A DNA stretch of 6,650 nt. It comes from DATJZH01 sp035499215 (GTDB taxonomy: Bacteria; Actinomycetota; Actinomycetes; Streptosporangiales; Streptosporangiaceae). Location of the stretch: NCBI GenBank assembly GCA_035499215.1, contig DATJZH010000211.1, positions 1 through 6,650 of the forward strand, read 5' to 3'. Positions 1-5,725 of this stretch are shown one piece after another. How positions within the stretch are numbered: the stretch's first letter is position 1; every line of letters starts with the position of its first letter. The translations under genes were made by a program, and so were the position numbers. The notes under the pieces are model-generated. The model did not search any database. It saw only the letters and a list, made by a program, of their open reading frames with translations, and was not told the origin of the DNA.

Positions 1-331
1 TCCCCGGATCCGGGTTCTGACCATGCCCGTGGCTGGCATTCCCCCCGTCGATGTCTCGCAGCTGTGCGAGCGAACCGAGAAGAGGCGGATTCGCTTGCTG
101 GCCGATCTTCTTCTTCACCTGGCGTTGGAAGGCCGCATTAGCTGGGAAGATACCGGATGCTGTTGCGCTGCACTCGCTCGGGCGCCAGGTGTTGGCGAAG
201 CACGGCTGGAGTGAGTTGTCGGGCCGGAGGATCACGAAGAACCTTTTGCCCGGGCGGTCGGGAGCCAGTTGCTGGTGCTTCCGTCTGGGCCGTGGGTCCG
301 AGTTCGGTTGGAAGCGCCACGTGGGTGTCAT
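1..331 (-). CDS. Unrecognised partial minus-strand open frame at left edge
   Basis: On the minus strand a frame opens with ATG at 331, two codons after an in-frame TAA, and stays open to the window edge (about 110 codons, no stop seen). Hand-counted G+C by codon position is about 62, 53 and 75 percent for positions 1, 2 and 3. That order is expected for real coding DNA in a high-GC genome. The overlapping plus-strand frame starting at 51 has the first two positions reversed. The protein is basic at its N-terminus, then has RFFVILRPDN and FPANAAFQRQVKKKIGQQ; I recognise no family. The ATG lacks a ribosome site. A GTG at 235 is preceded by AAAAGG six bases upstream and may be the better start. 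The ATG lies only 18 bases from the divergent gene at 350, which argues for the later start or for a chance open frame. No function is proposed. Confidence 0.3.
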   Translation of the reverse strand, partial: MTPTWRFQPNSDPRPRRKHQQLAPDRPGKRFFVILRPDNSLQPCFANTWRPSECSATASGIFPANAAFQRQVKKKIGQQANPPLLGSLAQLRDIDGGNASHGHGQNPDPG

Positions 332-336
332 ACGTG
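308..336 (+). promoter_or_regulatory. Weak candidate promoter for the LapA-like gene
   Basis: TTGGAA (308-313) is followed after 17 bases by TACGTG (331-336), just upstream of the GGGGGAG ribosome site of the membrane-protein gene. The -10 match is poor because it lacks the final T. A direct repeat ACGTGG (319-324 and 332-337) overlaps it. This is a guess from spacing only. Confidence 0.15.
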
Positions 337-349
337 GTTAGGGGGAGTG

Positions 350-616
350 ATGAGTCAACAGGGCGAAGCGATACAGGCGCGCCGACGACTCGGCGGCGGG
401 GCGATCGCCTCGCTGTGCGGCCTGGCGGTACTGCTCATCTTCGTCATCCAGAACCGGGAGGACGTCAGGTTCCACTTCCTCTTCTGGGGCTTTATCTGGC
501 CGTTGTGGCTCTACACCATCGTGGTGGCACTATTCGGGGCATTGGTGTGGTTCGGGCTGGGCGTAATGCGTCGGCACAGACGCCGCAGAGAACGCCGCGA
601 AAACCGACGGTACTGA
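350..616 (+). CDS. LapA/DUF1049-type small integral membrane protein
   Basis: This encodes an 88-residue protein with a basic N-terminus, a first membrane helix at about residues 15-33, the short polar linker QNREDVRFHF (34-43), and a second helix at about 52-72. It ends in a tail very rich in Arg (RRHRRRRERRENRR). The pattern of helix, QN plus short beta-like linker, helix and charged tail matches the lipopolysaccharide-assembly LapA domain (DUF1049). In actinobacteria such proteins are common and mostly uncharacterised, and no LPS role should be inferred. The ATG at 350 is chosen because GGGGGAG (341-347) lies just upstream; a GTG at 347 is in frame and could also serve. Longer frames from 269 add a segment with no membrane or domain character. 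The gene is convergent with fbiB and ends in a hairpin across its stop codon. Confidence 0.8.
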   Translation: MSQQGEAIQARRRLGGGAIASLCGLAVLLIFVIQNREDVRFHFLFWGFIWPLWLYTIVVALFGALVWFGLGVMRRHRRRRERRENRRY

Positions 617-623
617 CCGTCGG
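604..623 (+). terminator. Perfect hairpin spanning the LapA-like stop codon
   Basis: CCGACGGT (604-611), loop ACTG (612-615) and ACCGTCGG (616-623) form a perfect 8-bp stem with a 4-base loop. The TGA stop (614-616) lies at the loop/stem junction. No U-tract follows, as is usual for actinobacterial terminators. Its position between convergent genes supports a terminator role, possibly in both directions. Confidence 0.55.
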
Positions 624-758
624 CACACTTGCTGCGCAGGTCCGCGCCATCGCCAGGCCGCGCAGCAGCGGGGTTATTCGCGCCCTGCGCTGCGTGCCGG
701 TATCCGCAGCGGCCTGGTATGGGCCACCGAGGCAAGGTCAGGTGATGCTACCGGCTGG

Positions 759-956
759 GTGAAGGGCCTGAAAGTCACCGGCGACGGGAGCTGCGCGGGC
801 CGCGACCAGCGCAGCGCCGTCGGTGCCGTGGCCGGGTCCGTGCTGGCGGTTGACTTCCTGCAGGCGGCGAGGGCCCATGTACCTTCGGGTTCGGTCCATT
901 CGCTCTCTGCTCGTCCTCCGTGATCACGGCGGGAGGCACCGGCGCAGCGGTGTGCA
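759..956 (+). pseudogene. Possible degraded integrase/transposase core fragment
   Basis: From GTG at 759 a 54-codon frame reads ...GSVLAVDFLQAARAH... and stops at 921-923. In another plus frame the continuation reads RSLLVLRDHGGRHRRSGVQG (889-954). Integrase (rve) cores of actinobacterial insertion sequences often carry an LAxDFF-type strand, then a short spacer, then a YVLF(V/I)EHxTRRVH-type strand. The order and spacing here resemble that with a frame change between the two parts. The similarity is weak, no terminal repeats or target duplication are visible, and the trace could be chance. Confidence 0.15.
936..953 (-). terminator. Weak hairpin just past the fbiB stop
   Basis: CACCG (937-941) and CGGTG (948-952) can pair around a 6-base loop, extended by a G-U pair, starting about 8 bases beyond the fbiB stop codon (961-963). 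The stem is short and there is no U-tract. It is proposed as a terminator only because of its position. Confidence 0.2.
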
Positions 957-960
957 AGGC

Positions 961-2250
961 CTATCGGACCGCGATAAAGCGCTCGGGATCTCGCGCCGGG
1001 CGGGGCGGGGCCGATGCGGCAGGGTGGCCGACGCCGACAGCGCCCATGGGCTCCCAGCCGGACGGCAGTCCCAGCGCGGCGGCGGCCACCGGCTGGCAGA
1101 ACAGCGTGCTGGACACCCAGCAGGATCCGAGCCCCTCGACAGCGAGCGCCACCAGCAAGTTCTGCACGGCGGCGCCCATCGCGGCCACGAACATCGTCCG
1201 CTCGGCGGCATTGCGCCGCTCGTCGGGATAGGCGTGCGCGGCGTCGGCTGCCAGGCACGGGACGATGATCAGGGGAGCGCGCCGGAGCGGCTCACCGCGC
1301 CGGACCCGGCGTGCTATCTGTTCGGCGGTGAACCCGTCGGCGCGCAGGTCCGTCTGCCACGCCGCCAGCATGTCGTCCAGCAGCGCGGTCCTGGCGGCCG
1401 CGGACTCCAGCACAGCGAATCGCCACGGCTCGCTGTGGTGCGGGGCCGGTGCGGTGAGCGCTGCCGCGATGGCGCGCCGCACCGCGCCGGGATCCACCGG
1501 CTCGCCGGTGAATTCGCGCACCGTCCGGCGCTCGGGCAGCACGTCGGCGGCACCGAGCCGGAACATGTCCTCGGCCGCGGGCCTGATCAAGGTCGCGGCG
1601 CCCGGGCCGTCCTGCTCAGTCACCAGCTCCGCCAGGCCGCGCACGATGGCGACGGGCAACTGCCGGGTCTTGCCCTTGACCAGCTCGGCAGCCGCCGCGA
1701 TCTCGTCGGCAACCGCTGCCACCGTTACCTCAAGCCGCGTGCCGAAGGTGTCAGCCTCACCGCGGTGGTCGCGCAGCGGCACCACTCCGGCCGCGCCGAT
1801 GGCGGCGTCGGTCTGACCGACGCGCCAGGGCCTGCCCATGGTGTCGGTGATGATCACTGCGACGCGGCCGCCGATCGCACCGCCCAGCGCCTTGCGCAGC
1901 CGGCGGGCCGAGGAGTCCGGGTCCTCGGGCAGCAGCACGACGGTGCCTGGCTCGGTGTTCGAGGCGTCGACCCCGGCCGCGGCAAGGACCAGGCCGTGCC
2001 TGGTCTGCGCGATCCGCGTCAGGCCCCGGCGGGCTACGATCCGGACCGTCTCACGCTCGATGGCGTCCTCGCGGCCGGACCGGATCACCCGCCCCTCGGC
2101 CTTGCTGACGATCTTCGATGTGACCACGACGATGTCACCGTCGGACAGCACGCCGGGCGCCGCGGCCATGATCAGATCTGCCAGGTCGGCACCGGCGGTG
2201 ATCTCCGGCAGCCCGGCGACCGGCAGGACGCGCAGCTGGCTCACTGGCAC
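961..2250 (-). CDS. fbiB: FbiB: F420-0 glutamate ligase fused to nitroreductase-like domain
   Basis: This protein makes the last steps of coenzyme F420. The CofE-like N-terminal half adds glutamates to F420-0 using GTP and divalent metal. The C-terminal FMN-binding, nitroreductase-like half reduces dehydro-F420-0. The frame gives 429 residues; Mycobacterium FbiB is about 448. CofE motifs are VVVTSKIVSKAEGR (41-54), the GLVLAAAGVDASN region (86-98), DTMGRPWRVGQTDAAIG (136-152) and ADEIAAAAELVKGK (181-194). The second domain starts near RRTVREF (241-247) and includes the TAPAPHHSEPWRF segment and a late VEGLGSCWVSSTLF segment, both typical of actinobacterial FbiB. Both domains appear complete. 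The start is GTG at 2250, giving a 10-base overlap with fbiA. A second GTG at 2244 would give the classic 4-base GTGA overlap and a protein two residues shorter. Coupled translation with fbiA is inferred. Confidence 0.95.
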   Translation of the reverse strand: MPVSQLRVLPVAGLPEITAGADLADLIMAAAPGVLSDGDIVVVTSKIVSKAEGRVIRSGREDAIERETVRIVARRGLTRIAQTRHGLVLAAAGVDASNTEPGTVVLLPEDPDSSARRLRKALGGAIGGRVAVIITDTMGRPWRVGQTDAAIGAAGVVPLRDHRGEADTFGTRLEVTVAAVADEIAAAAELVKGKTRQLPVAIVRGLAELVTEQDGPGAATLIRPAAEDMFRLGAADVLPERRTVREFTGEPVDPGAVRRAIAAALTAPAPHHSEPWRFAVLESAAARTALLDDMLAAWQTDLRADGFTAEQIARRVRRGEPLRRAPLIIVPCLAADAAHAYPDERRNAAERTMFVAAMGAAVQNLLVALAVEGLGSCWVSSTLFCQPVAAAALGLPSGWEPMGAVGVGHPAASAPPRPARDPERFIAVR

Positions 2251-3191
2251 AGCTCCCCGGCCAGCGCGAGCGCCGAGCGGGCAATGTCAGCGGACGCCTG
2301 CAGGTCGCTCATGTACAGCGGAACCGCCCGGACAGCGATCCCGGCTAGCTCGGGCGCGCCGACGGCATCGGCGTCTTTCTCGTCAACGAGCCAGCCGCCG
2401 AGCAGCTGCGAGCCGTAGTGCGCCGCTACCGCCGCCGCGGTGGTCTGCACCCCGATTGCCGCCAGGCACGCGTCGGCCATGCCGCGGACCGGTGCGCCCG
2501 CGATGATCGGGGAGACCCCGACGACCAGCTTGGCGTCCAGGGCCGCGGCGATCGCCGGGACGGACAGGATGATGCCCACGCTGACCACGGGGTTCGACGG
2601 CGGCAGCAGCACGATGTCGGCGGCGGCGATGGCGTCGAGCACCCCTGGCGCGGGCCTGGCCTGGTCAGCCCCGGCGGCGATGATCTGCCGAGCGGGCACG
2701 GCCGCGTGCAGCCGGACCCACCACTCCTGGAAATGCACGGTCCTGGGCTGGCCGTCTTCGGAGATCACCACCTGCGTCTGTACCTGGTCGTCGGACATCG
2801 GCAGCAGCCGCACTCCTGGCCGCCACCGCTCACAGAGCCGGCTGGTGACAGCAGACAGCGGCTGGCCTGCGTTGAGCATGCTTGTCCTCGCGATGTGGGT
2901 GGCGAAATCGCGGTCGCCGAGGCTGAACCAGCCCGGCCCCGTGCCGTAGGCGGCGAGCTCGGACAAGACGGTGAACGTCTCGTCTGCCCGCCCCCAGCCC
3001 TGCTCCTCGCTGATGCCCCCGCCGAGGGTGTACATGATGGAGTCCAGATCCGGGCTGACGTGCAGTCCGAACAGCGTGATGTCGTCACCCGTATTGCCGA
3101 TGACCGTGATCTCGGCATCGGGGGCGGCGGCTTTGAGGCCGCGCAGGAAACGTGCGCCGCCAACGCCGCCCGCAAGAACTGTGATGCGCAT
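2241..3191 (-). CDS. fbiA: FbiA/CofD: 2-phospho-L-lactate (phosphoenolpyruvyl) transferase of F420 biosynthesis
   Basis: FbiA transfers the C3-phosphate moiety from the guanylyl-activated donor (phosphoenolpyruvate-derived in actinobacteria) to FO, giving (dehydro-)F420-0 in the cytoplasm. The 316-residue product is close to the family's usual 310-330. It begins with the nucleotide-binding strand and loop MRITVLAGGVGGARFLRGL (1-19). The CofD signature IGNTGDDITLFGLHVSPDLD (31-50) follows, then MYTLGG (53-58), FSLGDRDFATHI (89-100), LPMSDDQVQTQV (130-141), FQEWWVR (154-160), LLPPSNPVVSVG (195-206) and VVGVSPIIAGAPVRGMAD (223-240). The ATG at 3191 is chosen because the conserved fold starts there and GGGAG (3205-3201) lies nine bases upstream. 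The frame stays open upstream to 3383, but that 64-residue extension is low-complexity and unlike family members. The gene is followed directly by fbiB. Confidence 0.95.
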   Translation of the reverse strand: MRITVLAGGVGGARFLRGLKAAAPDAEITVIGNTGDDITLFGLHVSPDLDSIMYTLGGGISEEQGWGRADETFTVLSELAAYGTGPGWFSLGDRDFATHIARTSMLNAGQPLSAVTSRLCERWRPGVRLLPMSDDQVQTQVVISEDGQPRTVHFQEWWVRLHAAVPARQIIAAGADQARPAPGVLDAIAAADIVLLPPSNPVVSVGIILSVPAIAAALDAKLVVGVSPIIAGAPVRGMADACLAAIGVQTTAAAVAAHYGSQLLGGWLVDEKDADAVGAPELAGIAVRAVPLYMSDLQASADIARSALALAGELCQ

Positions 3192-3200
3192 GCCGGAAGT

Positions 3201-3205
3201 CTCCC
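3201..3205 (-). promoter_or_regulatory. Ribosome binding site deciding the fbiA start
   Basis: On the minus strand GGGAG precedes the ATG at 3191 with a nine-base spacer. It supports the 316-residue start over the longer frame opening at 3383. Confidence 0.6.
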
Positions 3206-3364
3206 AGGCCAGGGCGGGCGTCAAGAGCTCGGGGAGCATCTCCCGGCCCGGAAGCCCCGTCGGCTTGGGGTCGGCGGCGGCGCCGCGCGCTGGGACCCCA
3301 GGATTTCCGGCCCCGACTTTCCCGTCATCGCGGGCAACAAGGTGGCCACTATCACCTATCGCTC

Positions 3365-3394
3365 TTGACGCGCAGCTAGACACGCGAGTGTAAT
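3365..3394 (+). promoter_or_regulatory. Candidate whiB promoter with GACAC motif in the spacer
   Basis: TTGACG (3365-3370) and TGTAAT (3389-3394) are separated by 18 bases, and each matches the sigma-70 hexamers at 5 of 6 positions. The -10 lacks the usual A at its second position, so this is tentative. GACAC (3379-3383), the core motif bound by the WhiB partner WhiA in Streptomyces, lies in the spacer. With the GTG at 3470 this would give a leader of about 70 bases. Confidence 0.35.
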
Positions 3395-3409
3395 TTCAGC
3401 TGTGTAATT
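3388..3409 (+). repeat. Direct repeat GTGTAATT, 14-base period, upstream of whiB
   Basis: GTGTAATT occurs at 3388-3395 and again at 3402-3409. These are the most A/T-rich bases in the divergent region. The repeat could be two alternative -10 elements or tandem regulator half-sites. Only the repeat itself is directly seen. Confidence 0.5.
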
Positions 3410-3457
3410 CTTGTGCGGCGGGGAGCAGGCGCAAGACAACGGGGTTTCTTGACGGGC

Positions 3458-3463
3458 AGGAGG
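3458..3463 (+). promoter_or_regulatory. Strong ribosome binding site for the whiB GTG start
   Basis: A consensus AGGAGG lies six bases before GTG 3470. It fixes the whiB start there and rules against the longer frame beginning at 3413. Confidence 0.85.
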
Positions 3464-3469
3464 TGCGCT

Positions 3470-3751
3470 GTGGCAGACGTCATCGTCTCGCTGGTGCACG
3501 ACACGCTGGGCATCGGCGCGGATGATGCAGTGGAGCAGAGCTGGCAGGACCGGGCGCTGTGCGCGCAGACCGATCCTGAGGCGTTCTTCCCCGAGAAGGG
3601 GGGGTCCACCAGGGAGGCCAAGAGGGTGTGCCGCAGCTGCGAGGTCCGGGCCGAGTGCCTGGAGTATGCGCTCGAGCATGACGAGCGGTTCGGCATCTGG
3701 GGCGGCCTGTCGGAGCGCGAGCGCCGTCGGCTGAAGCGCCAGGCCGTCTAG
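3470..3751 (+). CDS. whiB: WhiB-family iron-sulfur developmental regulator (WhiB/WhiB2/WhmD type)
   Basis: This 93-residue protein has the four cluster-binding cysteines C31, C54, C57 and C63 (C-x22-C-x2-C-x5-C), the GIWGG turn (75-79), and a basic C-terminal tail ERERRRLKRQ (82-91) for DNA contact. WhiB proteins bind a 4Fe-4S cluster and usually work with the primary sigma factor. The segment CAQTDPEAFFPEKGGSTREAK resembles Streptomyces WhiB and mycobacterial WhiB2/WhmD so closely that this subgroup assignment is secure. In Streptomyces, WhiB acts with WhiA to switch on sporulation septation; in mycobacteria WhiB2/WhmD is needed for normal division. The gene is divergent from fbiA, as whiB2 is in Mycobacterium. 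The GTG start follows a perfect AGGAGG. All key residues are present, so it should be functional. Confidence 0.95.
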   Translation: MADVIVSLVHDTLGIGADDAVEQSWQDRALCAQTDPEAFFPEKGGSTREAKRVCRSCEVRAECLEYALEHDERFGIWGGLSERERRRLKRQAV

Positions 3752-3780
3752 CGGGACGCGTCAGCCGCAGCGCCGCCTGG

Positions 3781-3809
3781 GCTGCCGCGGGCCGTGCGGC
3801 GGGCGCAGC
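3781..3809 (+). terminator. Possible GC-rich terminator region after whiB
   Basis: GCCGC (3784-3788) can pair with GCGGC (3796-3800) around a 7-base loop. Alternatively GCTGC (3781-3785) can pair with GCAGC (3805-3809). These lie 30-60 bases past the whiB stop. The pairings compete, neither is strong, and there is no U-tract. Confidence 0.2.
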
Positions 3810-3939
3810 GGGACAGCGGCGGCGGGGCAAGCCTGCCAGAGGCGCGCCCGCGGCCAAGCGCAATGAGCTCAGTCTGGCAGTCCGGCCGGCCCGGGTTCGC
3901 GTATTGTTCACGAGGTACCCCCCCGCCCTGCGCGGCGGT

Positions 3940-3951
3940 GCGCACGTGCGC
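3940..3951. repeat. 12-bp perfect palindrome upstream of the glycosyltransferase
   Basis: GCGCACGTGCGC is fully self-complementary and lies about 40 bases before the TTG start at 3991. It could be a regulator site or only GC-rich chance. Confidence 0.3.
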
Positions 3952-3990
3952 GGCCCGCAGGTGCCCCCCTGAGCAGCAAGCAGACGCCAC

Positions 3991-4437
3991 TTGTCGCCGA
4001 ACGACTCGCACCCGCAGCATCTCGTGACCGCTGTGCTCGTCGCGCACGACGGCGCGGCGTGGCTGCCGCGCGTGCTCGACTCGCTGCTGAGCCAGAGCAC
4101 GCCGGTCCAGCGGGTGGTAGCCGTGGACACCGGCAGCCGGGACCGCAGCGGCGCTGTGCTGGCCGCAAGGCTCGGGCAGGCCGCGGTGTTCGGCATGGAC
4201 CGGGAAACTGGCTATGCCGCGGCCGTCACCGGGGCCCTGCGGCACAAGGCGGCTAGCGTCAGCGTCCCTGGCCCGCCAGGCAGGACTGGCAGCGAGCGCG
4301 CCGAGTGGATCTGGCTGTTGCATGACGACTGCGAGCCGGCCCTGACGCGCTCGGGCAACTGCTGCGCGGCGCAGCCGAGACTCCGGCGGCGGCGGTGCTC
4401 GGACCCAAGGCAAGGGACCTGGCCGATCGTGACGTGA
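3991..4437 (+). CDS. Glycosyltransferase segment 1: N-terminal GT2 donor-binding part
   Basis: Genuine coding runs from TTG 3991 to about 4341; residues after A117 are out of frame. Visible GT2 elements are the first strand LVTAVLVAHDGAAWLPRVLD (11-30), VDTGSRDRS (45-53) in the nucleotide-sugar binding fold, GYAAAV (74-79), and WIWLLHDDCEP (106-116), whose HDD is the DxD-type metal and donor site. The bases GCCCTGAC (4339-4346) need one more base (probably C) to continue into the next segment as Pro-Asp-Ala-Leu. Confidence 0.6.
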   Translation: MSPNDSHPQHLVTAVLVAHDGAAWLPRVLDSLLSQSTPVQRVVAVDTGSRDRSGAVLAARLGQAAVFGMDRETGYAAAVTGALRHKAASVSVPGPPGRTGSERAEWIWLLHDDCEPALTRSGNCCAAQPRLRRRRCSDPRQGTWPIVT

Positions 4438-4952
4438 TCCTCGAGGCGGGGGTGACGATCGACGGCGTCGGCAGGCGGATCACTGGCATCGAGCCGCGCG
4501 AGGCTGATCAGGGCCAGCATGACGGCGACCGCGACGTGCTGGCCGTCGGCAGCGTCGGCATGCTCATCCGTCGTGATGTCTGGGATCTGGTCGGCGGCTT
4601 CGACACCGACATGGGCCTGTTCGCGGAGGACGTTGATTTCTGCTGGCGAGTGCACGCGGCCGGGTACCGAGTACGGGTGATCACCGACGCAGTGGTCTAC
4701 CACGCCCAGGCCGCTACCCGGCACCGCCGGCCGGTCTCCGTCGGCCGCAGTCCCCGGATGCTTGACCGCCGCAACTGCCTGCTCACGCTGTTCGGCAACT
4801 TGCCTGCCGGCCCGATGCTCGTCTCGATGGCCCGCAACGTGACCGCGTCGGCCTGCGGACGCTCTTCTTCCTGGTGGCCAAGCGGCCGGCGGCCGCGCTC
4901 GACGAGCTCGCCGCGGTCGCCTCGGTGCTCGGACATCCGCTCCGGCTGCTGA
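4395..4952 (+). CDS. Glycosyltransferase segment 2: acceptor-side half of the GT2 domain
   Basis: This frame really carries coding from about 4344, before its first start codon (GTG 4395), to about 4850. It reads PDALGQLLRGAAETPAAAVLGPKARD and on to GSVGMLIRRDVW (52-63 from GTG 4395). GGFDTDMGLFAEDVDFCWR (67-85) follows: the catalytic ED box and the DFCWR helix typical of rhamnosyl/galactofuranosyl-like GT2 enzymes. YRVRVITDAVVYHA completes the catalytic domain. The last 30-odd residues, Ser/Arg-rich, are out of frame. The GTG is an internal codon, not a real start. Confidence 0.55.
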   Translation: MLGPKARDLADRDVILEAGVTIDGVGRRITGIEPREADQGQHDGDRDVLAVGSVGMLIRRDVWDLVGGFDTDMGLFAEDVDFCWRVHAAGYRVRVITDAVVYHAQAATRHRRPVSVGRSPRMLDRRNCLLTLFGNLPAGPMLVSMARNVTASACGRSSSWWPSGRRPRSTSSPRSPRCSDIRSGC

Positions 4953-5725
4953 CCGGCCGCCGGCTCAGGTCGACAGGGAGGCGCGCGGCCTACGACGGGC
5001 TGCGGGCCGACCTGCCGCCGGGCCGGTCGGTGCGCCGGATCGCGGAGTTCGCGGCGGCCGCCATGTCGCGCTCCGCCCGGGCGGATACGGTCGGCTCGCA
5101 TCACGCGACCGATGACCCGACCGACGACGACTTCCTGCTGACTGACAGCGGACTGGCGCAGCGCATCCTCAGCAGTCCGATCACGGTGCTGCTTGCGGCC
5201 CTGACCGTGATCGCCGTGGTGGCCGAGCGCTCGCTGCTGGGCGGAGCGCCGCTGGGCGGCGGCGCGCTGATGCCGGCCTGGGGCGGCGCCGCCAGCCTCT
5301 GGCGCGATTACCTGCAAGGCTTCCACCCGACCGGTGTCGGCTCGGCTGCCGCTGAGCCGCCGTACCTGGTGATCGTGGCGGCGGCGGCCACGCTGCTCGG
5401 GGGCAAGCCCTGGCTTGCGGTGGACCTGATCCTGCTGGGCTGCGTGCCGCTGGCCGGCCTCACCGCCTATCTGGCCGTCCGCCCGATCACCCGCGTGGCG
5501 GCGATTAGGGTCTGGGCCGCGGCCACCTACGCCCTGCTGCCGATCGCCACGGGAGCCGTGGCCGCCGGAAGGCTTGCCGAGGCGGCCGTATTCGTGCTGC
5601 TGCCGCTGATCGCCCTGCTAGCCGGCCGGATGCTCAGCCAGCCTCGACGGCAAGCCCGCAGGCGGCGTGGGCTACCGCCCTGGCGGTCGCGGCGGGAGCG
5701 GCGTTCGTTCCGCTGCTCTGGCTGA
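4874..5725 (+). CDS. Glycosyltransferase segment 3: linker and first membrane helices
   Basis: Coding in this frame spans about 4853-5640, beginning before GTG 4874 with LRTLFFLVAKRPAAALDELAAV. A basic and acidic linker follows. Membrane segments come next: ITVLLAALTVIAVVAERSLL, PYLVIVAAAATLLGG, AVDLILLGCVPLAGLTAYL, VWAAATYALLPIATGAVAAG and AEAAVFVLLPLIALLAG. Between the first two helices lies a loop with MPAWGGAASLWRDYLQGFHP and a GVGSAAAEPP motif. From QPRRQARRRRGLPPW onward the translation is out of frame. Confidence 0.55.
   Translation: MAKRPAAALDELAAVASVLGHPLRLLTGRRLRSTGRRAAYDGLRADLPPGRSVRRIAEFAAAAMSRSARADTVGSHHATDDPTDDDFLLTDSGLAQRILSSPITVLLAALTVIAVVAERSLLGGAPLGGGALMPAWGGAASLWRDYLQGFHPTGVGSAAAEPPYLVIVAAAATLLGGKPWLAVDLILLGCVPLAGLTAYLAVRPITRVAAIRVWAAATYALLPIATGAVAAGRLAEAAVFVLLPLIALLAGRMLSQPRRQARRRRGLPPWRSRRERRSFRCSG

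Larger units (their letters stand above)
617..960. other. Gene-poor spacer between convergent genes
   Basis: There are 344 bases between the LapA-like gene and the fbiB stop with no convincing intact gene. The open frames here are short, rich in Arg and Pro, or antisense continuations through fbiB. The stretch contains a 12-bp palindrome CCGTGATCACGG (918-929), a weak hairpin near the fbiB stop, and a faint integrase-like trace. I see no tRNA or repeat array. Confidence 0.5.

Noticed and set aside
3..14. Palindrome CCCGGATCCGGG at the left edge
   Set aside because: It is a short palindrome at a window boundary with no partner repeat or regulatory context.
51..341. Plus-strand 96-codon frame at the left end
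   Set aside because: Its codon-position composition has GC1 below GC2, unlike coding DNA, and its translation resembles no family. The minus-strand frame fits better.
823..2418. 531-codon plus-strand open frame antisense to fbiB
   Set aside because: It lies wholly opposite a clear FbiB and is Arg/Gly/His-rich low-complexity translation. Long antisense frames are a normal result of high GC3 in the true gene.
2418..3368. 316-codon plus-strand frame antisense to fbiA
   Set aside because: It is a shadow of CofD/FbiA with no domain character.
3192..3383. 64-residue N-terminal extension of FbiA
   Set aside because: The conserved CofD fold begins exactly at ATG 3191 with a ribosome site upstream. 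The extension is low-complexity and would cover the divergent promoter region.
3413..3469. 19-residue N-terminal extension of WhiB
   Set aside because: A perfect AGGAGG six bases before GTG 3470 and the usual WhiB length favour the shorter form.
3480..4413. Overlapping minus-strand frames across whiB and the glycosyltransferase start
   Set aside because: They are Arg/Ala/Pro-rich low-complexity frames antisense to confidently identified proteins.
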